Source: Micromonospora sp. WMMD961 (lineage in GTDB: Bacteria; Actinomycetota; Actinomycetes; Mycobacteriales; Micromonosporaceae). Taken from it: a stretch of 64,000 nt of DNA. The translations under genes were made by a program, and so were the position numbers. Location of the stretch: assembly GCF_029626145.1 (NCBI RefSeq), contig NZ_JARUBJ010000002.1:5962501-6026500 (forward strand), in the 5' to 3' direction. Shown piece after piece: positions 33,960 through 41,804 of this stretch (position 1 is the stretch's first letter; each line of letters starts with the position of its first letter). Below the pieces are notes generated by a model. It saw nothing but the letters and a program-made list of their open reading frames with translations, was not told the origin of the DNA and made no database searches.

Positions 33960-35293
33960 TCTTGCCTCCCTCGGCTCAGTGCCGCGCCGATCGCGCCGAC
34001 CAGCAGCAGCGCGGCCCCGCCGACGACCGCCCCCAGCACCCGGTGCTGCCGGCGCACCCGGCGGCGCACCTCGGCGTACGGGGTGGTGGAGAACGACACC
34101 AGCTCGTACTGCGACACGTACCGGCCGGGCAGGGCGCGTTCCAGGGCGTGCTCCACCCGCCGCCGGGCCTGGAAGACCGGCGAGGCGACCTTGTCCCGCA
34201 TCTCCACGAAGTTGGTCAGCGCCATCGTGGCGATGGCCTCGGCGTTCTCCTGCCGGCGTCGCTGGAACAGCGGCAGCGCCGCCGCCCAGTCGTCGGCGCA
34301 CTCGTCCAGGCAACGGTCCAGCTCGACCACGTCCTCGAACGCGCAGTTGGCGCCCTGACCGTAGAAGGGCACGATCGCGTGCGCCGCGTCCCCGAGCAGG
34401 CCGACGTTCCCGTTGACCTGCCAGGGCGTGCAGCGGACCGTGCCGAGCACGCCCACCGGGTTGTGCTGGTAGTCGTCGACCAGGTTCGGGGCCAGCGGGA
34501 CGACGTCCGGGTAGTGCTCGGCGAAGTGCCGTTCGATCTCCGCCGGGCCGGTCAGCGAGGCGAAGCTGCCGGCGCCGTCGTTGGGCCAGAACAGGGTGCA
34601 GGTGAACGAGCGGTCCGGGTTCGGCAGGGCGATCATCATCGAGGTGCCACGCGGCCAGATGTGCAGCGCGTCCGGCTCCAGGGCGAAGTCCCCGCCCAGC
34701 GGCGGGATCGTCAACTCCTTGTAGCCGTAGTCGAGGAAGTCCACGCTCTCGTCCAGCAGCCCGTACGCGAGCAACTGCCCACGCACCGCGGAGCCGGCGC
34801 CGTCGGCGCCCAGCACGACCGACGCCTTGGCCGCGACCGTGCCCTGCGGGGTGTCGAAGCTCAGCGAACCGTCGGTCGGGTCGAGCCCTACCAGCCGGTG
34901 GTCGAAGACGACCCGTACCCCGGGCAGCGCGGCGGCCTCGTCCAACAGGGCGTTGTTCAGCGCGCCCCGGCTGATCGAATTGATCGCCCGGTCGCCGGCC
35001 GCGCTGTACGACTGGAACTGCTGCTCCCCCTCGACCGGGTGGATCATCCGACCCCGCATCGGCAGCGCGTCGGTCATGACCTGCTCGGCGAGCCCGATCC
35101 GCCGCAGCGCGTCCAGGCCGCGCTCGGAGAGCGCCAGGTTGATCGAGCGGCCCCGCTCGGCCGTGCCGGCGCGCGGGTCGGCGCGGCGCTCGTAGAGAGC
35201 CACCGGATAGCCCCGCCGGGCCAGGAAACAGGCGGCCAGACAGCCGGCCAGCCCGGCACCGATGATCGCGATCTCGTCGCGTCGCACGGTCAT
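33956..35293 (-). CDS. kmo: Kynurenine 3-monooxygenase
   Basis: The 445-residue flavoprotein has the FAD motif IIGAGLAGCLAACFLARRG at the N-terminus, LGADGAGSAVRG, and GDAAHAIVPFYGQGANCAFEDV. It hydroxylates kynurenine at C3 with NADPH and O2. The C-terminus carries a basic stretch followed by a membrane helix (about 415-437, VLGAVVGGAALLLVGAIGAAL), reminiscent of the membrane anchor of mitochondrial KMO. Both ends overlap neighbouring genes by 4 bp (kynU, nbaE). Confidence 0.95.
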   Translation of the reverse strand: MTVRRDEIAIIGAGLAGCLAACFLARRGYPVALYERRADPRAGTAERGRSINLALSERGLDALRRIGLAEQVMTDALPMRGRMIHPVEGEQQFQSYSAAGDRAINSISRGALNNALLDEAAALPGVRVVFDHRLVGLDPTDGSLSFDTPQGTVAAKASVVLGADGAGSAVRGQLLAYGLLDESVDFLDYGYKELTIPPLGGDFALEPDALHIWPRGTSMMIALPNPDRSFTCTLFWPNDGAGSFASLTGPAEIERHFAEHYPDVVPLAPNLVDDYQHNPVGVLGTVRCTPWQVNGNVGLLGDAAHAIVPFYGQGANCAFEDVVELDRCLDECADDWAAALPLFQRRRQENAEAIATMALTNFVEMRDKVASPVFQARRRVEHALERALPGRYVSQYELVSFSTTPYAEVRRRVRRQHRVLGAVVGGAALLLVGAIGAALSRGRQE

Positions 35294-36630
35294 GATGGCT
35301 CCTGCCCGACAGCGGCCGCCAGCGCGGCAGCGGCACGCCAGCAGTCGAGGTACGTGGAGTAGAGCGGCACCGGAGCGAACCGGATGATGTCCGGTTCACG
35401 GGCGTCGGCGATGACGCCGTACTCGTACCGCAGGCGTTTGGTCAGCTCGGCGGCGCTGCCGGCCCCGATGCGCACCGAGAGTTGGCAGCCACGCCGTTCT
35501 GGGTCGCGCGGCGTGACCACGCGCAGTGGCCGGCCGACGACGACCTCGTCGAGCAGCGACTCCAACCAGCCGGTGAGTCGCCGGCTGCGGGCCCGCAACA
35601 CTGGCATGCCGACCGTGTCGAACAGCTCCAGCGACGTGCGGACCGGGCCCATCGCGAAGATCGGCGGGTTGGAGATCTGCCATGCCTCCACAGTGGCCGG
35701 TGGTCGGGAAACCGGGGTCATCTCGAACCGGGTGGCCGCCGCGGTGCTCCACCATCCCTCGAAGCGGGGCAGGTCCGGATCACCGAGGTGCCGCTCGTGC
35801 ACGAAGACGCCCGCCAGGGCACCCGGCCCTGCGTTCAGGTACTTGTAGGAGCACCAGGCCGCGAAGTCGACGTCCCAGTCGTGCAGGGCCAGCGGCACGT
35901 TGCCGACCGCGTGGGCCAGATCCCAACCGACCACCGCGCCGGCCGCCCGCCCGGCAGCCGTGATCGCCGGGATGTCCAGCAGCTCACCGGTGAGGTAGTT
36001 GACCCCGCCGAGCAGCACCAGAGCCACCCGGTCGCCCTCGGCGGCCAGGTAGTCGGTCACGTCCTCGGTGCGCAGCGAGGTCTCGCCGTCGCGCGGGCGC
36101 AGCCGGACCACTGTGTCGTCCGGGTCCAGACCGTGGAACCGGGCCTGGCTGCGCACGGCGTAGCTGTCCGAGGGGAACGCGGAGTCCTCGATGACGATGC
36201 GGGTGCGGACGCCGGCCGGGCGGTAGAAACTCACCATCAGCAGGTGCAGGTTGACGGTGAGTGAGTTCATCACCACGGTCTCCGCGGGCCGGCCGCCGAC
36301 AAGTCGCGCGGCCGGCCCGGTCAACAGCTCGTGGTACGGCAGCCAGGCGCGCTCCGCCTCGACGTGCCCCTCGACGCCGAGCCGCGCCCAGGCGTCCAGG
36401 TCGGCGAGGAGTTCGTCGCGGGTGGCCCGGGGTTGCAGGCCGAGCGAGTTACCGGCGAGGTACGCCGACTCGGGATGGTCACCGCCGTCGGCCGGCGGCA
36501 CGTGGAACAGGTGCCGGTGGCCGGGGTCGGCCTCGTCCCGGCGGTGGGCTTCGGCCTCGCCTCCGGCGAGGCGGTGGGCTTCGGCCTCGCCTCCGGCGAG
36601 GCGGTGGGCGTCTTGGGCAGGGGTGTGCAT
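35290..36630 (-). CDS. kynU: Kynureninase
   Basis: The 446-residue PLP enzyme starts at ATG 36630 after GGAGAGCGAGAG. The PLP site is WCSYKYLNAGPG, with GWDLAHAVGNVPL upstream, both typical of kynureninase. With kmo next to it, the physiological substrate is probably 3-hydroxykynurenine, giving 3-hydroxyanthranilate and alanine. Residues 9-28 are a perfect duplication, HRLAGGEAEA twice, from a 30-bp tandem repeat; the conserved protein begins at about residue 40, so the repeat is an N-terminal add-on. Confidence 0.94.
   Translation of the reverse strand: MHTPAQDAHRLAGGEAEAHRLAGGEAEAHRRDEADPGHRHLFHVPPADGGDHPESAYLAGNSLGLQPRATRDELLADLDAWARLGVEGHVEAERAWLPYHELLTGPAARLVGGRPAETVVMNSLTVNLHLLMVSFYRPAGVRTRIVIEDSAFPSDSYAVRSQARFHGLDPDDTVVRLRPRDGETSLRTEDVTDYLAAEGDRVALVLLGGVNYLTGELLDIPAITAAGRAAGAVVGWDLAHAVGNVPLALHDWDVDFAAWCSYKYLNAGPGALAGVFVHERHLGDPDLPRFEGWWSTAAATRFEMTPVSRPPATVEAWQISNPPIFAMGPVRTSLELFDTVGMPVLRARSRRLTGWLESLLDEVVVGRPLRVVTPRDPERRGCQLSVRIGAGSAAELTKRLRYEYGVIADAREPDIIRFAPVPLYSTYLDCWRAAAALAAAVGQEPS
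36541..36609. repeat. 30-bp tandem repeat in the 5' coding end of kynU
   Basis: The unit gcggtgggcttcggcctcgc plus ten bases occurs exactly at 36541-36570 and 36571-36600, then a 9-bp partial copy follows. Each unit also contains an internal hairpin (GCCTCGCC/GGCGAGGC). The frame is preserved. Confidence 0.9.
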
Positions 36631-36644
36631 CTCTCGCTCTCCGG

Positions 36645-37550
36645 TCACATCGCGGTGCGGGCCGACCACAGCTCCGGGAAGACCACCCGGGCCATGCTGC
36701 GTTGCAGCCACGCCAGGCCGGCGGAGCCTCCGCTGCCGACCTTGGCACCCATCGTCCGCTGCACCGCCTTGACGTGGTTCCAGCGCCAGTCGCCGAACTC
36801 CTCGGCCACCGCGCTCAACGCCTCGCCGAGCATTCGCAGGTGGTTGTCCGGGGCGGTGTCGTCGTAGATCCGCACCCAGGCCGCCTCGACCGACGGCTGC
36901 GGATCGTGCTCGACGGCCACGTCCCGGCCGAGCAGGTCGGCCGGGAGGTCGAAGCCGCGCCGGGCGAGCAGCCCGACCACGTCGTCCCAGAGGCTCGGGG
37001 CGGCCAATGCGGTGGTCAACGCGGCGTACACCTCGGTCTGCCGACGGAACGGTCGGATCAGCGTCGGGTCGCGCAGCCCGAGCAGGAACTCCAACTGCCG
37101 GTACATGGCCGACTGGAAGCCGGAGGCCTCGCCGAGCAGGTTGCGGAACCGGTTGAAGTCGGCCGGGCTCATCCAACGTAGGCCCAGCCAGGCGGCGTTG
37201 AGCCCCTCCAGGTGCAGCTTGGCCCGGCGCAACGGGGCCAGCGCCTCCCAGACCTCGTCGGCGCGGATCAACCGCTGGGTCTCCCGCAGCTCGTGGCAGG
37301 TCAACCCGAAGTACAGCTCCATGATCTGACTGACCATGAGGAAGGACATCTCGCCCGGGTCGCTGCTGAGCGGGTGCTGCATCTTGTGCAGCGCGCTGGC
37401 CTGCACGTACGCGTCGTACGGCACCATGTCGGCGAACTCCAGCGTCGGCTCGCCGCCGGTGCGTTCCGCCTGCTGCGCACGCTGCACGGGGGTCACCGGT
37501 CGCACCGTGGCGCGGCGGTTCGGCGCCCGCCGCTCCGTCTGATCCACCAT
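36645..37550 (-). CDS. kynA: Tryptophan 2,3-dioxygenase
   Basis: The 301-residue haem enzyme starts at ATG 37550 after GGGGAGGG. Conserved elements are FLMVSQIMELYFGLTCHEL, SGFQSAMYRQLEFLLG and the haem-ligand region DWRWNHVKAVQRTMGAKVGSGGSAGL. It opens the indole ring of tryptophan to N-formylkynurenine and is the first gene of the operon. An in-frame ATG at 37583 would add 11 residues. It is divergent from an Lrp/AsnC regulator gene across 145 bp that contain a palindromic site. Confidence 0.96.
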   Translation of the reverse strand: MVDQTERRAPNRRATVRPVTPVQRAQQAERTGGEPTLEFADMVPYDAYVQASALHKMQHPLSSDPGEMSFLMVSQIMELYFGLTCHELRETQRLIRADEVWEALAPLRRAKLHLEGLNAAWLGLRWMSPADFNRFRNLLGEASGFQSAMYRQLEFLLGLRDPTLIRPFRRQTEVYAALTTALAAPSLWDDVVGLLARRGFDLPADLLGRDVAVEHDPQPSVEAAWVRIYDDTAPDNHLRMLGEALSAVAEEFGDWRWNHVKAVQRTMGAKVGSGGSAGLAWLQRSMARVVFPELWSARTAM

Positions 37551-37631
37551 CTCGTTTCCCTCCCCCGGACTGGCCGACGTCATGATCCCGCGGCCGGATC
37601 GGCCTGTGGAATGCCGAATCAACGGCTCTCG

Positions 37632-37648
37632 TCGCCATCTTCTGGCGA
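37632..37648. promoter_or_regulatory. Palindromic candidate operator between kynA and the Lrp gene
   Basis: TCGCCA-TCTTC-TGGCGA is a perfect 6-5-6 inverted repeat about midway between the divergent start codons (centre about 90 bp from kynA and 56 bp from the regulator). Length and position suit an Lrp/AsnC dimer site. A further GGCGAA half-site lies just to the right. Confidence 0.55.
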
Positions 37649-37695
37649 ACCAAAGGCAACTAGGCGAAGTCGGTTCACGAAAGTAAGGTCTGAGC

Positions 37696-38160
37696 GTGGA
37701 CGACATGGACTGGGCGCTGCTGCGCGAGTTGCAGGCCGATGCGCGGCTCTCCTTCAGCGAGTTGTCCCGACGGGTGCACCTGTCACCACCGGCGGTCGCC
37801 GAGCGGGTTCGCCGGCTGGAGGAGTCCGGCGTCATCACCGGCTACCACGCCCACGTCGACCTGAACCGGGCCGGTCGCACCGTGGTCGCCCTGATCAGGA
37901 TGTCCTGCTACGGCGCGCGGTGCATCCTGCACGACTCGTCGGTCGCCGGCTGGCCGGAGATCCTGGAGATCCACCGGATCACCGGGGACGCGTGCAGCAT
38001 GCTGAAGGTGGCCGCCGGGTCGATCGGCGCGTTCGAGGGGGTCATCGACCGGCTCGCCCCGTACGGCCAGCCGTCGAGCACGATGGTCCTCTCCTCCCCG
38101 CTGGGCTGGCAGCCGATCACCCCGCTCCCGTCGACCCAGGCCACCCCGCGTCAACGCTGA
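37696..38160 (+). CDS. Lrp/AsnC-family regulator, likely controls the kyn operon
   Basis: The 154-residue protein has an AsnC-type helix-turn-helix (ELQADARLSFSELSRRVHLSPPAVAERVRRLEE) and a C-terminal RAM/ligand domain. Family members sense amino acids; kynurenine-responsive Lrp regulators (KynR) next to kyn genes are known in proteobacteria, and this gene's divergence from kynA suggests the same role. GTG 37696 is the likely start; ATG 37705 is possible. RAM-domain loops are shortened compared with Lrp itself. Confidence 0.88.
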   Translation: MDDMDWALLRELQADARLSFSELSRRVHLSPPAVAERVRRLEESGVITGYHAHVDLNRAGRTVVALIRMSCYGARCILHDSSVAGWPEILEIHRITGDACSMLKVAAGSIGAFEGVIDRLAPYGQPSSTMVLSSPLGWQPITPLPSTQATPRQR

Positions 38161-38261
38161 CCCACCCCTGCCCGCCTGCGGGTTTGCCCCCACGCCAGCG
38201 GGAAAGCAGCCCGCGTGCCCAGGGGAGGGTTCCGGCGGTCGTCGCCGGTTGGGGGGTAATC

Positions 38262-38786
38262 ATGCAGGGAATCCGCACTGTCAATCGCGCGCTCTCGTCC
38301 GTACTGACACTGGTGGGGCTGATCGGGGCGTTCGTGCTGATGTCGGCCGCCCCGGCGCGTGCCGGCGAGAACACCTTCGTCGAGGTGACACCGAACAGCG
38401 CCCAAGCCGGTAGTCGGGTCACCATCCGGGCGAACTGCGACAACGACAACAACAGCCGGCAGGCGAGCGTGCACTCCGACGCGTTCGGGTCTGTGACGCT
38501 CAGGCCGGACCGGGGGTTCCTGACCGCGCAGGCCTCCATCCCGCGGGACAAGCCGGCCGGCGACTACCAGGTCGACCTGCGCTGTGAGAACGGGCAGGCA
38601 GCCTCGACCACGCTGACCGTGCTGAACATGGCCTCACCCAGCAAGGGACCGGCGACCGGGGGCGGCGGTACGGCCGGCGGTCGCGGTACCGGCTCGCTGC
38701 TGGTGCTCGGCGGCGTGGCGCTGGTGGGCACCGCCATCGCGCTCGGCATGGCGGGCGGACGGCGCCGGACCGGAGCCGGTTCCTGA
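38262..38786 (+). CDS. Secreted protein with C-terminal membrane anchor
   Basis: The 174-residue protein starts at ATG 38262 after GGGGGG. A signal peptide with hydrophobic core SSVLTLVGLIGAFVLMSAAPARA is followed by an Ig-like extracellular domain of about 90 residues with a Cys pair (RANCDNDN, DLRCENGQ), a Gly/Ser-rich stalk (about 127-145) and a C-terminal helix ending in GGRRRTGAGS. The layout suits a cell-surface protein. I see no LPxTG box, although a class F sortase gene follows 12 bp downstream. Confidence 0.75.
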   Translation: MQGIRTVNRALSSVLTLVGLIGAFVLMSAAPARAGENTFVEVTPNSAQAGSRVTIRANCDNDNNSRQASVHSDAFGSVTLRPDRGFLTAQASIPRDKPAGDYQVDLRCENGQAASTTLTVLNMASPSKGPATGGGGTAGGRGTGSLLVLGGVALVGTAIALGMAGGRRRTGAGS

Positions 38787-38798
38787 GCCGGACGACCC

Positions 38799-39641
38799 AT
38801 GACCCGCAGATCCGCGCGTGCGCGGCCGGACCGCCGCGCCCGCCTCCGGGCCGGGCCGGCGCTGCGCGCGTCCGGCCGGCTGGTGGCCCGCGCGTCCCGC
38901 CGGCTGCGTCGGGTCGCCGGGCAGGCCGGGTCGGCCAGCGTCGCCACCACCGATCCGGCCGCCCAGCCGCTGCCACCTCGGCGCCCGGCCGGAGCGCCGT
39001 CGCCGTTGGCCCGACGCCGTTTCGGTACCGGCCCGGGGTTGCCGGTGCTGGCCGTCGCCGCGCTGATGGTGCTGATCGTGGCGATGCTCGGCGTCGAGCA
39101 GGTGACCGGCGTGAGCCTGTTGCCGGACCGGATCAGCGCCGGCCTGCGGCCGCCGCCGAAGAAGTTTCCGGTGCTGTCGTCGAGCCGCCCGACCAGCCTC
39201 GCCATCGAGAAGATCGACCTACAGGCCCCGGTGCACGACGTGGGCATCGCCCCGGACGGCACCATCGCCGTGCCGGACGCGGCCCGCGCCCAGGAGGCCG
39301 GCTGGTACGACCAGGGGCCGACCCCCGGCCAGTACGGCCCGGCGGTGATCGTCGGGCACGTCGACACCACCAGCGGGCCGGCGGTCTTCCACCAGCTCCG
39401 CGAACTGCGCTCCGGCGACCAGATCGAGGTCACCCGCACCGACCAGAGTGTGGCGATCTTCGAGGTGGACTCGGTGGAGCGGTTCGACAAGGGGCGACTG
39501 CCGGTTGACGAGGTGTACGGCGACTTCAGCCGCCCGAGCCTGCGGCTGATCACCTGCGGCGGCCGGTGGGTCGGCGGTGAGACCGGCTACTCGGACAACG
39601 TGGTGGTCTTCGCGTCGCTGGTCAAGGCGCGTCCAGGGTGA
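38799..39641 (+). CDS. Class F sortase
   Basis: The 280-residue protein has a basic N-terminal cytosolic region, one membrane helix (about 85-105, LPVLAVAALMVLIVAML) and an extracellular sortase domain. The catalytic His is in AVIVGHVDTTSGPAVF (about 187) and the Cys in LRLITCGGRW (about 251). Class F sortases are actinobacterial and of poorly defined substrate range. The secreted protein encoded immediately upstream is the obvious candidate partner. Confidence 0.88.
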   Translation: MTRRSARARPDRRARLRAGPALRASGRLVARASRRLRRVAGQAGSASVATTDPAAQPLPPRRPAGAPSPLARRRFGTGPGLPVLAVAALMVLIVAMLGVEQVTGVSLLPDRISAGLRPPPKKFPVLSSSRPTSLAIEKIDLQAPVHDVGIAPDGTIAVPDAARAQEAGWYDQGPTPGQYGPAVIVGHVDTTSGPAVFHQLRELRSGDQIEVTRTDQSVAIFEVDSVERFDKGRLPVDEVYGDFSRPSLRLITCGGRWVGGETGYSDNVVVFASLVKARPG

Positions 39642-39697
39642 GGGCAGGCGACAGACCAGCACGGGTGAGCCGGGTGGCCGGACCGCGCCGTTCGGGG

Positions 39698-40234
39698 TCA
39701 GGCGGCGGCCTCGGGCTCGCGCAGATCCAACCAGTCGGCCCAACGAGGGTCGGGGGCGCGGTGCCCGAGGACCCGCCAGGCGGTGCCCTTCGGCGCGGTC
39801 GGCAGCGCGTGCAACCGCCACCCCATCTCGGCCGGGGTCTTGTCACCCTTGGTGTGGTTGCAGCGGGCGCACGCGGCGACCACGTTCTCCCAGGCGTGCC
39901 GACCGCCCCGGCTGCGCGGGAAGACGTGGTCGATGGTCTCGGCCGGGCCCCGGCAGTAGGCGCACCGCCACCCGTCCCGGGCGAAGATCGCCCGCCGGGA
40001 CAGCCCGACGTGCGTCCTGTACGGCACCCGGACGAAGCGCGTCAACCGGACCACTGACGGCACCGGGAGCGCGTCGCGCGCACTGTGCAGGATGCCGTCG
40101 CCGTCGGCGACGCAGACGGCCTTGGCGGAGAGGACGAGGATCGCGGCGCGACGCACCGACACGACACACAGCGGCTCGTAGGTGGCGTTGAGGACCAACG
40201 CGCCGGAGCCCACCGTGGGTCGTATGTCAGGCAT
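39698..40234 (-). CDS. HNH endonuclease family protein
   Basis: The 178-residue protein starts at ATG 40234, with GGAGG nine bases upstream. The HNH motif is complete: RDGWRCAYCRGPAETIDHVFPRSRGG, WENVVAACARCNHTKGDKTP, with two CxxC zinc knuckles. An N-terminal domain (ALVLNATYEPLCVVSVRRA) precedes it. This form is widely conserved in actinobacteria outside mobile elements, so a housekeeping DNA role is possible. It is convergent with the sortase gene. Confidence 0.88.
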   Translation of the reverse strand: MPDIRPTVGSGALVLNATYEPLCVVSVRRAAILVLSAKAVCVADGDGILHSARDALPVPSVVRLTRFVRVPYRTHVGLSRRAIFARDGWRCAYCRGPAETIDHVFPRSRGGRHAWENVVAACARCNHTKGDKTPAEMGWRLHALPTAPKGTAWRVLGHRAPDPRWADWLDLREPEAAA

Positions 40235-40356
40235 CGCGCTCACCCTCCCGGTTCAGCGGCTGCTGCGAACCGCCGCCGACCGGGGCAGGGCACGACGGCC
40301 CGCCCGGGCGACGCCGGGCCGATCACCGACGTCCGTTGCGCCAATAGTCCCTGATC

Positions 40357-40389
40357 GGACCCCGGATTGCACGTACTAATCCGGGGTCC
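40357..40389. repeat. 12-bp inverted repeat in a divergent intergenic region
   Basis: GGACCCCGGATT and its exact complement flank a 9-nt loop. It lies upstream of both the HNH gene (leftward) and the mscS-like gene (rightward), so it is not at the end of either. It could be a leader hairpin of the channel gene or the end of an unrecognised short transcript. Confidence 0.6.
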
Positions 40390-40518
40390 CTCATGAAGCT
40401 CTTTACCGCACCTGTCACGATGGCCGGTTCGCCCCGTTCCGGCCATCCCCTCGGCGGTAGGTCACCCGGCCGGTGGGTCGGCGACGGACCCTCGGCCCTC
40501 TTGCGGTACGAAGACAGG

Positions 40519-41559
40519 GTGAGTGCCGCCAGCGTGACGCCCCTCGCCCTGTCCGACACCGTCTCGGTGAACTGCCAGGGCAGCACCTCCTGCGAATTCC
40601 TGTACGAGCTGACCAGGTCGGCCTGGTTCGCCGAGGGCAGTTACTGGATCCTGCTCAAGCCGCTGCGGGTGCTGCTGATCCTGGCACTGGCGATGGTGGC
40701 CCGCTGGGCGGTGCACCGGACGATCAACCGGCTGGTCCGGACGACCACCGACGGTGCGGTGCCGACGATGTTGCGTCCCCTGCGCGAACGGGTGCCGAGC
40801 GCTGCGGTCGACCCGGCCGAGTTCGTGCCCGAGCGGCGACGGCAGCGGGCCGAGGCGATCGGTTCCGTGCTGCGCAGCCTGACCACCGCGTTCGTCTTCG
40901 GCATCGCGCTGCTGATGATCCTGCGCGAGTTCAGCTTCGACCTGGCTCCCCTGCTGGCCAGCGCGGGGATCGCCGGCGTGGCGCTGGGCTTCGGCGCGCA
41001 GAGCCTGGTCAAGGACCTGATCGCCGGCCTCTTCATGCTCATCGAGGACCAGTACGGCGTGGGTGACAACGTCGACCTGGGTGAGGCGATGGGTGTGGTC
41101 GAGGCGGTCGGTCTGCGCGTCACCACCGTGCGCGACGGTCGCGGGGTGCTCTGGTACATCCGCAACGGCGAGATCATCCGGGTGGGCAACAAGAGCCAGG
41201 GTTGGGCCCTCGTGGTGGTGGACCTGCCGATCGGTTTCAACAGCACCGAGGAGGCCACCGCCGTCCTGCGGACCGCCGCGGCCTCATTGGCGGTGGACCC
41301 GGAGCTGTCGCCGGAGATCGTCGAGGCGCCGGAGGTGCTGGGTGTCGAGCAGGTGACTGTGGACGGGGCGGTCATCCGGACGGTGGTGAAGACGACCGCG
41401 GACGGGCAGTTCGCGGTGGGCCGGGAGCTGCGTCGGCGGCTCGCGGAGGCGCTGGAGAACTCGGGGATCACCGCGCAGATCGCCGCCGCCCGCATCTTTC
41501 CCGGGTTGCCGACCCGGCCGTTGTCGGACAACGAGACTGGTCAGGGCGGCGCCACCTGA
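40519..41559 (+). CDS. Mechanosensitive ion channel, MscS family
   Basis: With the GTG at 40519 the protein has 346 residues. It has an N-terminal membrane helix (about 45-65), a second near residue 130, and the pore helix plus beta-domain signature GFGAQSLVKDLIAGLFMLIEDQYGVGDNV. A C-terminal cytosolic domain follows. It opens under membrane tension to release solutes in hypo-osmotic shock. The start is uncertain: an ATG at 40393 in the same frame would add 42 unusual residues and has no better ribosome-binding site. Confidence 0.88.
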   Translation: MSAASVTPLALSDTVSVNCQGSTSCEFLYELTRSAWFAEGSYWILLKPLRVLLILALAMVARWAVHRTINRLVRTTTDGAVPTMLRPLRERVPSAAVDPAEFVPERRRQRAEAIGSVLRSLTTAFVFGIALLMILREFSFDLAPLLASAGIAGVALGFGAQSLVKDLIAGLFMLIEDQYGVGDNVDLGEAMGVVEAVGLRVTTVRDGRGVLWYIRNGEIIRVGNKSQGWALVVVDLPIGFNSTEEATAVLRTAAASLAVDPELSPEIVEAPEVLGVEQVTVDGAVIRTVVKTTADGQFAVGRELRRRLAEALENSGITAQIAAARIFPGLPTRPLSDNETGQGGAT

Positions 41560-41804
41560 CCCAGCGACACTGGCCACCGATGCAGGGGTCGCGAGCCAGC
41601 CGGCCCCTCAGGTATCGTCCGTTCGTTCAGTCGGGGAAGCGACGATCGATCCGTTCGCCCTAGCTAGTTGTCAGACGATCGGGCAGAATCCGGGGCATGC
41701 GTTCCCGCCGGAACGTGATCACATCCTCGCCGATCCGGCAGATCTGACGAGTGCTTCCGGCAGGGCTGCCACGAGCGGCCAATCCGGGGCCGATGGAGGC
41801 GACG

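Noticed and set aside
38262..38786. LPxTG sorting signal in the secreted protein
   Set aside because: The sequence before the C-terminal helix is Gly/Ser-rich without LPxTG or a close variant.
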